DNA of 64,000 bases from Pustulibacterium marinum. GTDB lineage: Bacteria; Bacteroidota; Bacteroidia; Flavobacteriales; Flavobacteriaceae. The translations under genes and the position numbers were made by a program. The stretch covers positions 62,001 through 126,000 of the forward strand of contig NZ_FPBK01000006.1 in the NCBI RefSeq assembly GCF_900116665.1, given 5' to 3'. The notes below the pieces were generated by a model. The model worked only from the letters and a program-made list of their open reading frames with translations. It searched no databases and was not told the origin of the DNA. This document shows, in pieces, positions 1 through 8,633 of this stretch. Positions within the stretch are counted from its first letter, which is position 1. Each line of letters starts with the position of its first letter.

Positions 1-528
1 ATTTGGAAAGAAGCTTCTTTTCAATATGTAATGAAGAAAAGCAGACAAACCAATAGTTCTTCTTTGGCTGCAGATGCTTGGCATCATCGTAGTGATGCAA
101 TTACTTCCATCATGGCCTTTACTGGAATTACCATTGCATTGATAGGGGGAAAAGGTTTTGAAAATGCAGATGACTGGGCTGCTTTGGTGGCATCTGGTTT
201 TATACTGTACAATAGCTATAAAATATTTCGTCCTGCATTGGGCGAAATTATGGATGAACATAGGTATGATGAACTTATGGAAGAAGTTCGTAAAAGAACG
301 ATGGAAGTGTCTGGAGTTTTGGAAACCGATAAGTGTTACATCCGAAAATCTGGTGTTCGTTTTCACGTAGATCTTCATGCCATTGTGGATGGAAGTATTA
401 CGGTAAGAGAAGGACACGATATTGCACACGCTATAGAAAACCACCTTCGTACCACCATTGCATATTTAGGGCATGTGTTGATACATATAGAGCCGGAAGA
501 GGAGTTAGAAAAGATAACACAAGCCTAG
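1..528 (+). CDS. Cation diffusion facilitator (CDF) family metal exporter, 3' part
   Basis: This is the C-terminal part of a cation diffusion facilitator, an inner-membrane antiporter that exports Zn2+, Fe2+ or other divalent metals. The frame is open from the first base, so the 5' end lies outside the window. What is visible is the family's metal-site motif on the fifth transmembrane helix (AWHHRSDAITS), the sixth helix, and then a soluble C-terminal domain of about 85 residues matching the cytoplasmic dimerisation domain (VRFHVDLHAIVDG, then GHDIAHAIENHL). An ATG at position 31 could be mistaken for the start, but the metal-binding motif lies just after it and four helices would be missing. 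Family assignment is confident; metal specificity cannot be read from this part. Confidence 0.9.
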   Translation: MWKEASFQYVMKKSRQTNSSSLAADAWHHRSDAITSIMAFTGITIALIGGKGFENADDWAALVASGFILYNSYKIFRPALGEIMDEHRYDELMEEVRKRTMEVSGVLETDKCYIRKSGVRFHVDLHAIVDGSITVREGHDIAHAIENHLRTTIAYLGHVLIHIEPEEELEKITQA

Positions 529-580
529 ACAAATTAGTTTTAGAATTATATCGCAGTATTAAGATGTAGTATAGGTTAAA

Positions 581-1243
581 CTAAGACTCTTCTATAAAGG
601 GTGGTGTTAAACGGTTTTGATAAGAAAACAATACCAAACCTACTTTGGATTTAATATCGTAACGATCAAAAATAGCGGCACGATATGCTTCAATAGATTT
701 TACGGAAAGTCCCATAATATCAGCAATCTGATCATAGGTATATTCTTCTGGTTGACAAACCAATGTTAAGAACTGCATTTCGCGTTCAGATAGTTGTATG
801 TGGGTTTGCGGAGTCGGTTTATTTTCAAAACTACGAACTCGCTTCAAAATATCAGCTACATTGCTATAACCTATTTTTACAATGGCATCAATGGTACTTT
901 TGAGTTCCTGGGCGGTACAGTTCTTGTGTAAAAAACCACGTGCACCATAGTAATATGCCTCATCAATAATAGCTTCATCAAAATTTTGAGTGAGCAACAA
1001 AAATTTTAAGGTTTCTGTTTGTGCTCCCAGAGCTTTTAAAACTTCAATACCATTTTTAAACGGCATGGAGTAATCCAAAATATAAAGATCGGGAGCAGGG
1101 GAAAGTGGCAAAGCTTCTAGAAAGGATACACCACTATCAAATTCATGTGTTACTTTGTAGGTGTCCATACGTTCTAGCAATCCTTTTAATCCTTGACGTA
1201 CTATTTTATGGTCATCAATTAAGCATAGGGTAGTTGTATTCAT
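581..1243 (-). CDS. NarL/FixJ-type response regulator (REC-LuxR HTH)
   Basis: This is a 220-residue two-component response regulator and DNA-binding transcription factor. The receiver domain has the acidic pair D10-D11, phosphoacceptor D57 in LYILDYSMP, and the conserved Thr and Lys positions in LLLTQNFDE and FLHKN. The C-terminal third is a LuxR-type helix-turn-helix (LSEREMQFLTLV, then YDQIADIMGLSVKSIEAYR). Its start overlaps the stop of the upstream histidine kinase by 4 bp, so the two are translationally coupled and almost certainly cognate. Target genes are unknown. The neighbouring divergent gene at 4165, preceded by a palindrome, is one candidate. Confidence 0.93.
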   Translation of the reverse strand: MNTTTLCLIDDHKIVRQGLKGLLERMDTYKVTHEFDSGVSFLEALPLSPAPDLYILDYSMPFKNGIEVLKALGAQTETLKFLLLTQNFDEAIIDEAYYYGARGFLHKNCTAQELKSTIDAIVKIGYSNVADILKRVRSFENKPTPQTHIQLSEREMQFLTLVCQPEEYTYDQIADIMGLSVKSIEAYRAAIFDRYDIKSKVGLVLFSYQNRLTPPFIEES

Positions 1244-2019
1244 GTGGTGGTTTTTTGTGTAAGTATAATAGTGGTTCCTTTACCTGGTTTCGAATCGATA
1301 GCTACTTCATAGTTGATCACAGCCGCGCGATGAACTATATTTTTGAGTCCTAAGGTATTATTTTGTTGAGTTCGTAGATAATCAAAGCCTTTTCCGTTAT
1401 CGTTGATGTGTAACTTAAAAACAGGATTGGTATCAAGAATAATATCCACTTTTCGTGCTTCTGAATGCTTAAAGATATTATTCATGATTTCCTGAAAAAT
1501 TCTATATACTAGAATGGTTTCATTGGTGTCGTATTTCTTTTGTAAGGAGCCGTGAAGTGTGAAATAAATTTCAATGGTATTGTTTTTCTGTAATCGTTCT
1601 ACTTCCTGTGCAATGGCTTTTACCAAACTGTGTTGTAATAATAACTGATTGCTAAGCGAATGGCTTACAGATCTGATCGACTGAGACAAATGTCGCAAAG
1701 AATCTGAAACAGGAGTAAGGGTTTCGCAAAATTCAGGATGGTCTAACTTCAAATTTTCCAATTGAAAATTCAGAAAGGTTAATTGTTGTCCCGCATCATC
1801 ATGTAAGTCTTGTGCAATATTGTTTAGCGTTTGTTCTTGCGTTTCTATAATCGTATCGTTCAGTGTTTTTTGAAATGCCAAATCCTTTTCATAGAGCATT
1901 TGTGTATAGCTTTTTACTTTGTGTATATAGAGCTTGACAATCAAAACACAAAATAAAATAACCAAACAGATAAATAAAAATCCGATGATAATACCAACAG
2001 CAAGTTGTTCAAGAGGCAT
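1240..2019 (-). CDS. Membrane-anchored HisKA_3 sensor histidine kinase
   Basis: This is a 259-residue histidine kinase of the NarX/DesK class. One N-terminal transmembrane helix (about residues 6-30) is followed by a coiled linker, the phosphoacceptor motif DLHDDAGQQ (His about 73), and an HATPase_c domain with the N box (FQEIMNNIFKHS) and G box (DNGKGFD). No periplasmic sensing domain is present, so sensing probably relies on the 7TM protein encoded just upstream, whose 3' end overlaps this gene. I chose the ATG at 2019; a TTG two codons earlier is possible. The 4-bp overlap with the downstream regulator supports a cognate pair. Confidence 0.9.
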   Translation of the reverse strand: MPLEQLAVGIIIGFLFICLVILFCVLIVKLYIHKVKSYTQMLYEKDLAFQKTLNDTIIETQEQTLNNIAQDLHDDAGQQLTFLNFQLENLKLDHPEFCETLTPVSDSLRHLSQSIRSVSHSLSNQLLLQHSLVKAIAQEVERLQKNNTIEIYFTLHGSLQKKYDTNETILVYRIFQEIMNNIFKHSEARKVDIILDTNPVFKLHINDNGKGFDYLRTQQNNTLGLKNIVHRAAVINYEVAIDSKPGKGTTIILTQKTTT

Positions 2020-2683
2020 GGGCAATTTGTTTCCTTTCTCTGTAAATATAAATATTGATAAGGGTATAACAGATGAAATTTGAAATATTCATTATAAATG
2101 TATACACAGTTACCGACTTAAAGATAACCACTCTTGTTAAATTAGAATCCTTAAAACCAAAAAGAAAACTTGCCCCAATAAAAAATAATAACGGTGCTAA
2201 AATTAGTAAGTATTCGTTAGATAGATAAAATGAGAAATTCTCTTCCTTTAAATAATAAAAACTTAATATAATAAATATCAAAACATACAAAAGAGATCCA
2301 GATATAAATACATGATAATTAAATGTATACAAACCTTCAATAGATAAAGTATTATAAAAGGAAAATATCAGATATAGAAAAGGTAAAACAAGTATTTTTT
2401 TAGTATTCAAATTAAAAACGTAATACAAAATATAGAACCATAAAATATTTAACGTTACAATCACTACATTAGTAGTGATTGCAATATTACCTTCAAAGCT
2501 TTGAATTAAACTACATAAGACCTCATTAAAGGAAGAAATACCTACCACTCCTAGTAAAAGCTTATTTGTTTTTTTTCGATAAGAAATTCCGGAAAAAGCT
2601 AAAAAGAATAGTGAAGAAAACACACATAGCTTTATAAAAAGTTCTTCTCTATTTAAAAAATATGATAAAAAATTAGTAATCAT
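2009..2683 (-). CDS. Seven-helix integral membrane protein, putative sensor partner
   Basis: This 224-residue protein consists almost entirely of hydrophobic helices separated by short loops. I count about seven, the first near residues 15-35 and the last near 190-212, and there is no sizeable soluble domain. I do not recognise a named family. Its coding end overlaps the start of the sensor kinase gene and it follows the unknown gene at 2690 by 6 bp, so it is in the same leftward operon. The kinase has only one membrane helix and no sensor domain, so this protein may receive the signal. That is an inference from context. Confidence 0.75.
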   Translation of the reverse strand: MITNFLSYFLNREELFIKLCVFSSLFFLAFSGISYRKKTNKLLLGVVGISSFNEVLCSLIQSFEGNIAITTNVVIVTLNILWFYILYYVFNLNTKKILVLPFLYLIFSFYNTLSIEGLYTFNYHVFISGSLLYVLIFIILSFYYLKEENFSFYLSNEYLLILAPLLFFIGASFLFGFKDSNLTRVVIFKSVTVYTFIMNISNFICYTLINIYIYRERKQIAHAS

Positions 2684-2689
2684 AAATTT

Positions 2690-3280
2690 TTACTTTCCTC
2701 TAATACCTGCCATAGTAGGATTATGTGAAAAATCATAATATTTGTTGGCTAGTTGAATGAATGTACTTTCCATATTGTCAATTATTGCATTAGACAAGGA
2801 TACTGGGCTACTAGCGTTAATATTTGGAGTTATAGTCAATAGAGCTTTGATGAATGGAATTGAGAAACATCCCGGTTTTAGATTATTATTGGCTATAATA
2901 TCAACATTTATATCAGTACCACTCAAATCAAAATAAACAAAGTTGGCATAGGTATCAGCTATAAAATTTAAGCCGGTGCCAAATTCTGTTTCGATCTTAT
3001 TAACTAGTTGACCTACTGTGGTATTTTTAGTGTTTTGGAAACTAGGTAAGGCATCGGTATATTCATGGTTATCCAATAAAAATGAGTAAGAATGGCTAAA
3101 GTCGATAAACTGTTCAATGTTTATGAGCATTTTCAAAACTTCCACGCCATTATTAAATGCATGGATTAAATCAATAGCGTGGTGTGATGGTAAAGTAATA
3201 CTTGTTTCTTTATGAGATTTATAAGTCTTCCAGACAGAACTGTTCTCAATTTCTTTTTTTACAATAATTACTATTGGCAT
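2690..3280 (-). CDS. Unknown protein, paralog of the adjacent upstream gene
   Basis: This is a 196-residue soluble protein of unknown function with no signal peptide or membrane helix. It is a diverged tandem paralog of the protein at 3391-3981, which has the same length with its likely start. Shared landmarks are a HHAIDL/HHVLDL motif near residue 35, a FIDFSHSYSFLL versus YIDADFSYRYLV segment, and an IPF(I/L)KALL segment near residue 145. It precedes the 7TM-kinase-regulator genes by 6 bp in one operon. The two copies may act together, for example as a heterodimer. No function is claimed. Confidence 0.75.
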   Translation of the reverse strand: MPIVIIVKKEIENSSVWKTYKSHKETSITLPSHHAIDLIHAFNNGVEVLKMLINIEQFIDFSHSYSFLLDNHEYTDALPSFQNTKNTTVGQLVNKIETEFGTGLNFIADTYANFVYFDLSGTDINVDIIANNNLKPGCFSIPFIKALLTITPNINASSPVSLSNAIIDNMESTFIQLANKYYDFSHNPTMAGIRGK

Positions 3281-3390
3281 AATTTCAAAAATTTTAGGTT
3301 AGTATTTAGTATTAGGTTTTTTATGCTTCAAAAGATACAAATAAAATAAATTGTACTTGTTTATTTTTTTATACAACAGTAAAATCCATT

Positions 3391-3981
3391 TCATTGATTT
3401 TGATGGATTTTATGATTGTCGTTCAAACTGTAAAGTGCTCCGTATAATTGATTGCCTAAAAGCAAATACACAGGCGTATGGTTTAAAGTATTTGAAACAC
3501 CTATAAAGCTGATATTTCCCGTAATTCCCAAATCGGGTGTATGCAATAGCAAACCTTTCAAAAACGGGATTAAAAAATAATTAGATAGCATGGTACGACT
3601 ACTGACCTTGGCCATAGAAAATTGAGGTTGAACAGTAATGCCAATATAACTCGTATAATCATCAGGTATTCGGGCTAGCGGCATTCCGTATAATAATTCA
3701 ATTTCATCCAAAAACTCATACAAGGGCATGGTTACCCTATATTGAAAAAGTGCATCAATACGGTTTACTTGATGACTTTCTACCAAATAGCGATAGGAAA
3801 AGTCAGCGTCTATATAATGTTTGATCTTTGCTAAAAAATCTGAGATCTGCTCTCCATTTTCCAATACCAATTGCAAATCCAATACATGATGATGTGTACC
3901 TCCGGGGGCCACATAAGTTTGGTAGATACTCCAATCTGCATCTTGTTCTATCGCTTTGGTTACACCTATGGTCATGCTCAT
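3391..3981 (-). CDS. Unknown protein, paralog of the adjacent downstream gene
   Basis: This is a 196-residue protein of unknown function and the first gene of the leftward operon ending with the response regulator. It aligns along its length with the next gene (see 2690-3280). I chose the ATG at 3981, where an AAAGGAACG-like purine stretch precedes it and the protein then has exactly the same length as its paralog. A TTG nine codons upstream, at 4008, also keeps the frame open. No cofactor or catalytic motif is obvious. Confidence 0.75.
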   Translation of the reverse strand: MSMTIGVTKAIEQDADWSIYQTYVAPGGTHHHVLDLQLVLENGEQISDFLAKIKHYIDADFSYRYLVESHQVNRIDALFQYRVTMPLYEFLDEIELLYGMPLARIPDDYTSYIGITVQPQFSMAKVSSRTMLSNYFLIPFLKGLLLHTPDLGITGNISFIGVSNTLNHTPVYLLLGNQLYGALYSLNDNHKIHQNQ

Positions 3982-4080
3982 AATTCGTTCCTTTTTCAAT
4001 AGTGGCAAGGTATTTATTCAAAGATGGAAATAGTAAGATATATGACTACTACGGCATTAGGTTTTACCATGAAAGAGAAA

Positions 4081-4094
4081 TAGGGGTTTCCCTA
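4081..4094. promoter_or_regulatory. Palindrome TAGGG-N4-CCCTA upstream of the 4165 gene
   Basis: Five-base arms TAGGG/CCCTA flank a GTTT spacer in the divergent intergenic region between the two-component operon and the gene at 4165. The arrangement suits a dimeric regulator such as a LuxR-type protein. Assignment as an operator is inferred from position and symmetry only. Confidence 0.35.
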
Positions 4095-4164
4095 GTTGAC
4101 AAAAAAATCATCAGGCTATCTTATTTTTCCGTATTTTTAATAGCAACAAGAAACGTTTGTTTGT

Positions 4165-4773
4165 ATGAAAGATACTATTCAGGAGTTTTGGGATGCAGTA
4201 GCTTACGACACGGCCTATCTTCGAATGGCTACGGTTAATTTTAAGAAGACCGAACCGGTGGTCTCGTACCTTATGGAAATTCTGGCAGATGTACATCCGT
4301 CGCTTAGTTTTGTTATCCAAGCGGGATCTAAAGAATTAACGATGACCATCACTGCTAGTGGTGATCCGGATGCGTATTTATATGTTCCGCTTGTGGTAGA
4401 AAGAGCGCCAAAGATAAAAGGATTAGAAGTAGTTGCATTTACCCAACCAATGGATGAAAAAAGTATTGCCGGTATGAAAGAGCCTTTTGAGTTGGATGAT
4501 ATTCGGTTACAGGTGAACGAGATGCATTTTAATTTTATAACTCTGGAAAAGGATGAAAAAGGAGTATTGATTATTGCTTTTAAAGAGTACTTTCGGTACA
4601 AAAACCATCCACAATTAGATGAAGCCATACAGTATGTACTAGACAGTATAATTGGTGAAGTATTGTATAACAGATATATCGATTTCTTTTTTCTGGAAAT
4701 GCCTGAGGAGGAACCGGGTGATATGTATTTGGGGAACATCAGCCAGCTGCCGGATTTTTTGGCTTCTTTATGA
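4165..4773 (+). CDS. Unknown protein with a distant paralog at 45880
   Basis: This 202-residue soluble protein of unknown function is transcribed away from the two-component operon. It is clearly related to the 209-residue protein at 45880-46509. Both start MK(D/E)xIxxFW, share an (I/V)HPSL motif near residue 45, then an LT(I/M)T strand followed by GDPDAY and YVP, and a conserved LDD(I/L)R(I/L)Q segment near residue 115. No signal peptide, membrane segment or catalytic signature is visible. The alternating strands with acidic loops suggest a small alpha/beta domain. Confidence 0.75.
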   Translation: MKDTIQEFWDAVAYDTAYLRMATVNFKKTEPVVSYLMEILADVHPSLSFVIQAGSKELTMTITASGDPDAYLYVPLVVERAPKIKGLEVVAFTQPMDEKSIAGMKEPFELDDIRLQVNEMHFNFITLEKDEKGVLIIAFKEYFRYKNHPQLDEAIQYVLDSIIGEVLYNRYIDFFFLEMPEEEPGDMYLGNISQLPDFLASL

Positions 4774-4896
4774 ACTATTACAGATCAAGTAGATCATAAA
4801 ACAACAAGAGACCATAAAAGAGTTTATGCTTAATTCTTAAAATAATTTAAGTTCAAAAAAAGCGATGAGAATTGTACATTCGTAAAAAACTCACGA

Positions 4897-5919
4897 ATGG
4901 AACTGGAAATTCACGATAAATCGAACCCGAAACCTTATACTCCTAATCCTAACAGATATCAAAATATGCAGTACCAACGCTGCGGAAATAGTGGTATTCT
5001 ATTACCCAAGATATCTTTAGGCTTGTGGCACAACTTCGGTTTTTACGATTCTTTTGAAAATGCACGTAACATCTTAAAAACAGCTTTTGATCTGGGCATC
5101 ACCCATTTTGATTTGGCAAATAATTACGGCCCACCGTATGGAAGTGCCGAAGAAAACTTCGGTCGAATTTTAAAGAAAGACTTCGCCAAGCACCGTGATG
5201 AGTTGTTGATTGCTACCAAAGCAGGCTACGATATGTGGCCTGGGCCGTATGGAAATATGGGATCAAAAAAATACCTGGTGGCGAGTTTAGACCAAAGTCT
5301 GCAACGCATGGGACTCGATTATGTAGATATCTATTACCATCACAGACCCGATCCTGAAACTCCGTTAGAAGAAACCATGCATGCCTTAAGTTTGTTGGTA
5401 CAGCAGGGAAAAGCATTGTACATAGGATTATCAAGATACAGTGCAGAAGAAATGCAACAAGCACAGGCCATCCTTAAAAAATTAGGCACTCCTTGTCTCA
5501 TTCATCAATCTAAATACTCCATGTTAGAACGCAGTATGGAAACCGAAGTATTTCCTGTGTTAGAGCAAGAGCAAATAGGAGCTATTGTATTTTCACCATT
5601 AGCACAAGGGTTGTTAACCGATAAATATTTAGATGGAATTCCGAAGGATTCCAGAGCCGCCAAAGAGAATACCTATTTAGCATCAGACACTGTTTCTCAA
5701 CAAATAGAAAAAGTGAAGGCGTTGAACCAAATAGCTAGAAAACGTGGACAATCAATGGCTCAAATGGCCATCGCTTGGATTTATCAACAAGCAGCAGTCA
5801 CTACAGTATTGGTAGGAGCTAGTAGTCCACAACAATTATTAGCGAATGTAGGTGCATTGGAGCAAACTGAATTTACTTCAGAAGAAATACAGCGTATACA
5901 GGCTATTTTAAATGAGTAG
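4897..5919 (+). CDS. Aldo-keto reductase, L-glyceraldehyde-3-phosphate reductase (YghZ/Gpr) type
   Basis: This is a cytoplasmic NADPH-dependent aldo-keto reductase of 340 residues with a complete catalytic tetrad: D72 and Y77 in FDLANNYGPP, K108 in IATKAG, and a His at 148-149 in YYHHRPD. The DLANNYGPPYGSAEENFG signature and overall length match the YghZ/Gpr subgroup, which reduces L-glyceraldehyde 3-phosphate and methylglyoxal and contributes to aldehyde detoxification. The C-terminal cofactor segment (VGASSPQQL) is intact. It stands alone, 35 bp upstream of mnmE, whose promoter-like sequence lies between them. The substrate is inferred from subfamily resemblance. Confidence 0.88.
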   Translation: MELEIHDKSNPKPYTPNPNRYQNMQYQRCGNSGILLPKISLGLWHNFGFYDSFENARNILKTAFDLGITHFDLANNYGPPYGSAEENFGRILKKDFAKHRDELLIATKAGYDMWPGPYGNMGSKKYLVASLDQSLQRMGLDYVDIYYHHRPDPETPLEETMHALSLLVQQGKALYIGLSRYSAEEMQQAQAILKKLGTPCLIHQSKYSMLERSMETEVFPVLEQEQIGAIVFSPLAQGLLTDKYLDGIPKDSRAAKENTYLASDTVSQQIEKVKALNQIARKRGQSMAQMAIAWIYQQAAVTTVLVGASSPQQLLANVGALEQTEFTSEEIQRIQAILNE

Positions 5920-5942
5920 ATAGGTAGTTCTCCAAAAACCTG

Positions 5943-5950
5943 TAATTTTG
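5943..5950 (+). promoter_or_regulatory. TAnnTTTG -7 element upstream of mnmE
   Basis: TAATTTTG matches the Bacteroidota -7 consensus and ends four bases before the mnmE ATG, so the transcript would have almost no leader. No good TTG -33 element was seen, which lowers confidence. Confidence 0.45.
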
Positions 5951-5954
5951 TAGC

Positions 5955-7343
5955 ATGATTTTACAAGACACCATTATTGCATTGGCATCGCCTTCCGGAG
6001 CAGGGGCTATTGCTGTGATTCGTATTTCTGGAACAGACGCCATCACACTGTGTGATCCGTTTTTTAGTTCGGTAAAGAAAAACAAGCAGTTAGCACAACA
6101 AAAGAGTCATACCATTCATTTGGGACATATTGTAGACGGGAAGCGCGTGATCGATCAGGTATTGGTAAGTATTTTCAAAGGCCCGAATTCCTATACGGGT
6201 GAGAATGTGGTGGAGATTTCGTGTCACGGTAGTACGTATATTCAGCAGGAGATCATTCAACTCTTTTTGCGGAATGGTTGCCGAATGGCCGAAGCAGGGG
6301 AGTTCACACTTCGGGCATTCATCAATGGGAAACTAGATTTAAGTCAGGCAGAAGCGGTAGCAGATTTGATCAGTAGTGACAATGAAGCATCGCACCAAAT
6401 AGCCATGCAACAAATGCGTGGTGGTTTTAGCAACGAAATACAGCATTTAAGAGATGAATTGTTGAACTTCGCATCGTTAATTGAGTTAGAATTAGACTTT
6501 GCAGAGGAAGATGTAGAGTTTGCCGATCGTTCGCAGTTTGAAGCGTTGGTAGACCGTATTCAAACCGTATTAAAGCGTTTGATCGATTCGTTTGCAGTGG
6601 GGAATGTCATTAAGAACGGAATTCCTGTAGCCATTGTAGGGGCGCCCAACGTTGGTAAAAGTACCTTGCTAAATGCACTGTTGAACGAAGAACGCGCCAT
6701 TGTAAGTGATATTGCCGGAACTACCCGAGATACCATTGAAGACGAATTGGTGATTCAAGGCATTGGTTTTAGATTTATAGACACCGCCGGAATCCGCGAG
6801 ACCGAAGATGTGGTGGAAAGTATTGGTATTAAAAAGACGTTTGAAAAAATAGGGCAGGCGCAGGTAGTCATTTATTTGTTTGATGCCAGTCATTTTGAAG
6901 AAAACAGTCAGTTAATCACGGTAGAGATCGAAAAGATCAAGAATCAGTTCCCACAGAAACCCTTAGTGATCATTGCCAATAAGATTGATAAATCAAATAC
7001 AGAAAAAATACAGACTGAATTAAGTTACGAACACCTGTTATTGTTGTCTGCCAAAGAAAATATTGGAGTAGAAGATTTGAAAGACAAACTCTTACAGTTT
7101 GTAAATACCGGAGCCTTACGTAATAACGAAACCATCGTAACCAACAGCCGCCATTACGATTCGCTTTTAAAAGCCCTAGAAGAAATCGAAAAAGTACAAC
7201 TAGGCCTCAATGACGGACTTTCAGGAGATCTTTTAGCCATAGACATCCGTCAAGCATTGTACTACTTCGGAGAAATCACAGGCGAAGTGACAACAGATGA
7301 TTTATTAGGGAATATCTTCGCTAATTTCTGTATCGGAAAGTAA
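5955..7343 (+). CDS. mnmE: tRNA uridine-5-carboxymethylaminomethyl modification GTPase MnmE
   Basis: MnmE works with MnmG to place a carboxymethylaminomethyl group on C5 of the wobble uridine in a subset of tRNAs. The 462-residue protein has the expected order: an N-terminal tetrahydrofolate-binding domain (DTIIALASPSGAGAIAVIR), a helical domain, and an inserted G domain with P-loop GAPNVGKST (about residues 229-237), switch II DTAGIRET and base-specificity motif NKID. It ends with the catalytic Cys motif CIGK. Length and motifs are complete. Its stop is only two bases from the stop of the convergent UmuD-like gene. Confidence 0.98.
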   Translation: MILQDTIIALASPSGAGAIAVIRISGTDAITLCDPFFSSVKKNKQLAQQKSHTIHLGHIVDGKRVIDQVLVSIFKGPNSYTGENVVEISCHGSTYIQQEIIQLFLRNGCRMAEAGEFTLRAFINGKLDLSQAEAVADLISSDNEASHQIAMQQMRGGFSNEIQHLRDELLNFASLIELELDFAEEDVEFADRSQFEALVDRIQTVLKRLIDSFAVGNVIKNGIPVAIVGAPNVGKSTLLNALLNEERAIVSDIAGTTRDTIEDELVIQGIGFRFIDTAGIRETEDVVESIGIKKTFEKIGQAQVVIYLFDASHFEENSQLITVEIEKIKNQFPQKPLVIIANKIDKSNTEKIQTELSYEHLLLLSAKENIGVEDLKDKLLQFVNTGALRNNETIVTNSRHYDSLLKALEEIEKVQLGLNDGLSGDLLAIDIRQALYYFGEITGEVTTDDLLGNIFANFCIGK

Positions 7344-7345
7344 AC

Positions 7346-7783
7346 TCACATCTTTTTAACTACATAAGTTACAATACCCCAAATACGAAAGTCATTAAAT
7401 TCTTCTACCTTAATGGGAAGATACTTGTCATTTTCGGGCATTAAGTATAGACCATCTTTACCCATGTATAAACGTTTTACAGTGAATTCACCATCAATAG
7501 CACACACGGCAATTTGGTTGTGTTGGGGCGAAATACTTTTATCAACCACTAGCATATCACCTTCATTAAGACCGGCATTGATCATGGACTGTCCCACTAC
7601 ACGAGCATAGAAGGTAGCCTCTTTATTTCGAACCACGGTTCTATCCAAACTCATGGTATTATCTTGTACATCTCCTATAGGAGTGGGGAACCCGGCTTGT
7701 ACACCGTCGATATAGTAGTTAATCAAAATAGCGCTTTCTTCATCGGGGGTAAAGAATTCTATAGCTGGTTTTTTTGTGTTCAT
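7346..7783 (-). CDS. UmuD-like S24 self-cleaving protein
   Basis: This is a 145-residue LexA/UmuD-type S24 protein without a DNA-binding domain. It has the Ala30-Gly31 cleavage site (VQAGFPTP, as in UmuD AGFPSP), catalytic Ser66 in VVGQSMI and catalytic Lys103 in FTVKRL. In E. coli, RecA-stimulated self-cleavage of UmuD activates the UmuC polymerase. Here the gene lies 22 bp downstream of an HTH-S24 regulator and divergent from a Y-family polymerase and a DnaE2-type polymerase. A role in damage-induced mutagenesis is therefore the natural reading, although the split arrangement differs from umuDC. Confidence 0.9.
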   Translation of the reverse strand: MNTKKPAIEFFTPDEESAILINYYIDGVQAGFPTPIGDVQDNTMSLDRTVVRNKEATFYARVVGQSMINAGLNEGDMLVVDKSISPQHNQIAVCAIDGEFTVKRLYMGKDGLYLMPENDKYLPIKVEEFNDFRIWGIVTYVVKKM

Positions 7784-7805
7784 ATTCCTGTTGTGTATGC
7801 TGATT

Positions 7806-8579
7806 TTAAGATAGTAACTTTTCTAAGGCTTTGAGTTCTACGCCCAAACTGGTGAATAATTCCATGATGCTAGAGAGTTTTAATTCCTGCTCGTCATATT
7901 CTTGCGTATTGATGCTACAAGTAAATTCCCAAAGTTCTAGTACCTCGTCTATAGGAACTTCGTAGGCGGCATAGGTGGTGTTGTCTGAAACTAAACGTAA
8001 GTTTTGTTTTTCTTCAATTTGATTGTACACTCTTTTGTATACCATACCATCATTTAAAGTGAGTAGTACATAGGTTTTGCCGCTCACAATATCGGTTCTG
8101 TTCTCTACAAAACGACCAATTACATAAGCTCCATCTTTCATGGGAAGCATAGAATCTCCTTTGATAGGAAAGGCTCGGTGTTTACCTGTTGGCAAAAACG
8201 GTAGTTTTATTTTTTGCAGTTGCTCTATGTATTCAGGATCATCATATCCGCCCAAATAGCCTGCACTTGCCTTAGCAGGAACCACTTCAATAAGATTTTC
8301 GTTCTGCTCATTTACCATAATAGGAAACAAGACTCGTTTATTTCCTACTTCAATAAAGGAGGTGTCTTGTGCTTTGCTTAGATCGTTACGCAAAAGAATA
8401 TCTACGGGTATTTTAAAAGCATCTGAAAAGGCGATCAGGAACTCTAAACTAGGTACCGATCTTCCTTCTTCATACGACCCTACGCGCGAACGTGTTACCT
8501 GAAGATTCTCAGCAAGGGTCTCTTGCGTGAGTCCTTTCAACTGCCGGAGGAACTTAATGTTTTTTGCTACAATTTTCAT
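7806..8579 (-). CDS. XRE-family HTH-S24 (CI/LexA-like) repressor
   Basis: This is a 257-residue transcriptional regulator. Residues 5-63 form an XRE helix-turn-helix (LTQETLAENLQVTRSRVGSY). The C-terminal half is an S24 peptidase-like domain with a candidate cleavage site A106-G107 (ASAGYLGG), Ser143 in IKGDSMLP and Lys182 in VYKRVY. The architecture matches phage CI-type repressors, which are inactivated by RecA-promoted self-cleavage. Located between a UmuD-like gene and a divergent translesion polymerase operon, it is the likely SOS-type switch for the cassette. The divergent promoter region contains a strong inverted repeat (8581-8633) that is its probable operator. Confidence 0.9.
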   Translation of the reverse strand: MKIVAKNIKFLRQLKGLTQETLAENLQVTRSRVGSYEEGRSVPSLEFLIAFSDAFKIPVDILLRNDLSKAQDTSFIEVGNKRVLFPIMVNEQNENLIEVVPAKASAGYLGGYDDPEYIEQLQKIKLPFLPTGKHRAFPIKGDSMLPMKDGAYVIGRFVENRTDIVSGKTYVLLTLNDGMVYKRVYNQIEEKQNLRLVSDNTTYAAYEVPIDEVLELWEFTCSINTQEYDEQELKLSSIMELFTSLGVELKALEKLLS

Positions 8580-8580
8580 A

Positions 8581-8633
8581 ATACTACAAATATAAGCAAT
8601 AATTACTTTTATATGTAGCTAACTTTGTAGTAT
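8581..8633. promoter_or_regulatory. Divergent promoter/operator of the mutagenesis cassette
   Basis: Perfect 10-bp inverted arms, ATACTACAAA (8581-8590) and TTTGTAGTAT (8624-8633), lie about 33 bp apart. Each arm overlaps a TAnnTTTG -7 element: TAACTTTG (8620-8627) for the rightward polymerase genes and TATATTTG (8587-8594, minus strand) for the leftward regulator. The right arm includes the first two bases of the polymerase ATG. A repressor bound at both arms would cover both promoters. The HTH-S24 protein is the obvious candidate, though this is inferred from position. Confidence 0.7.
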
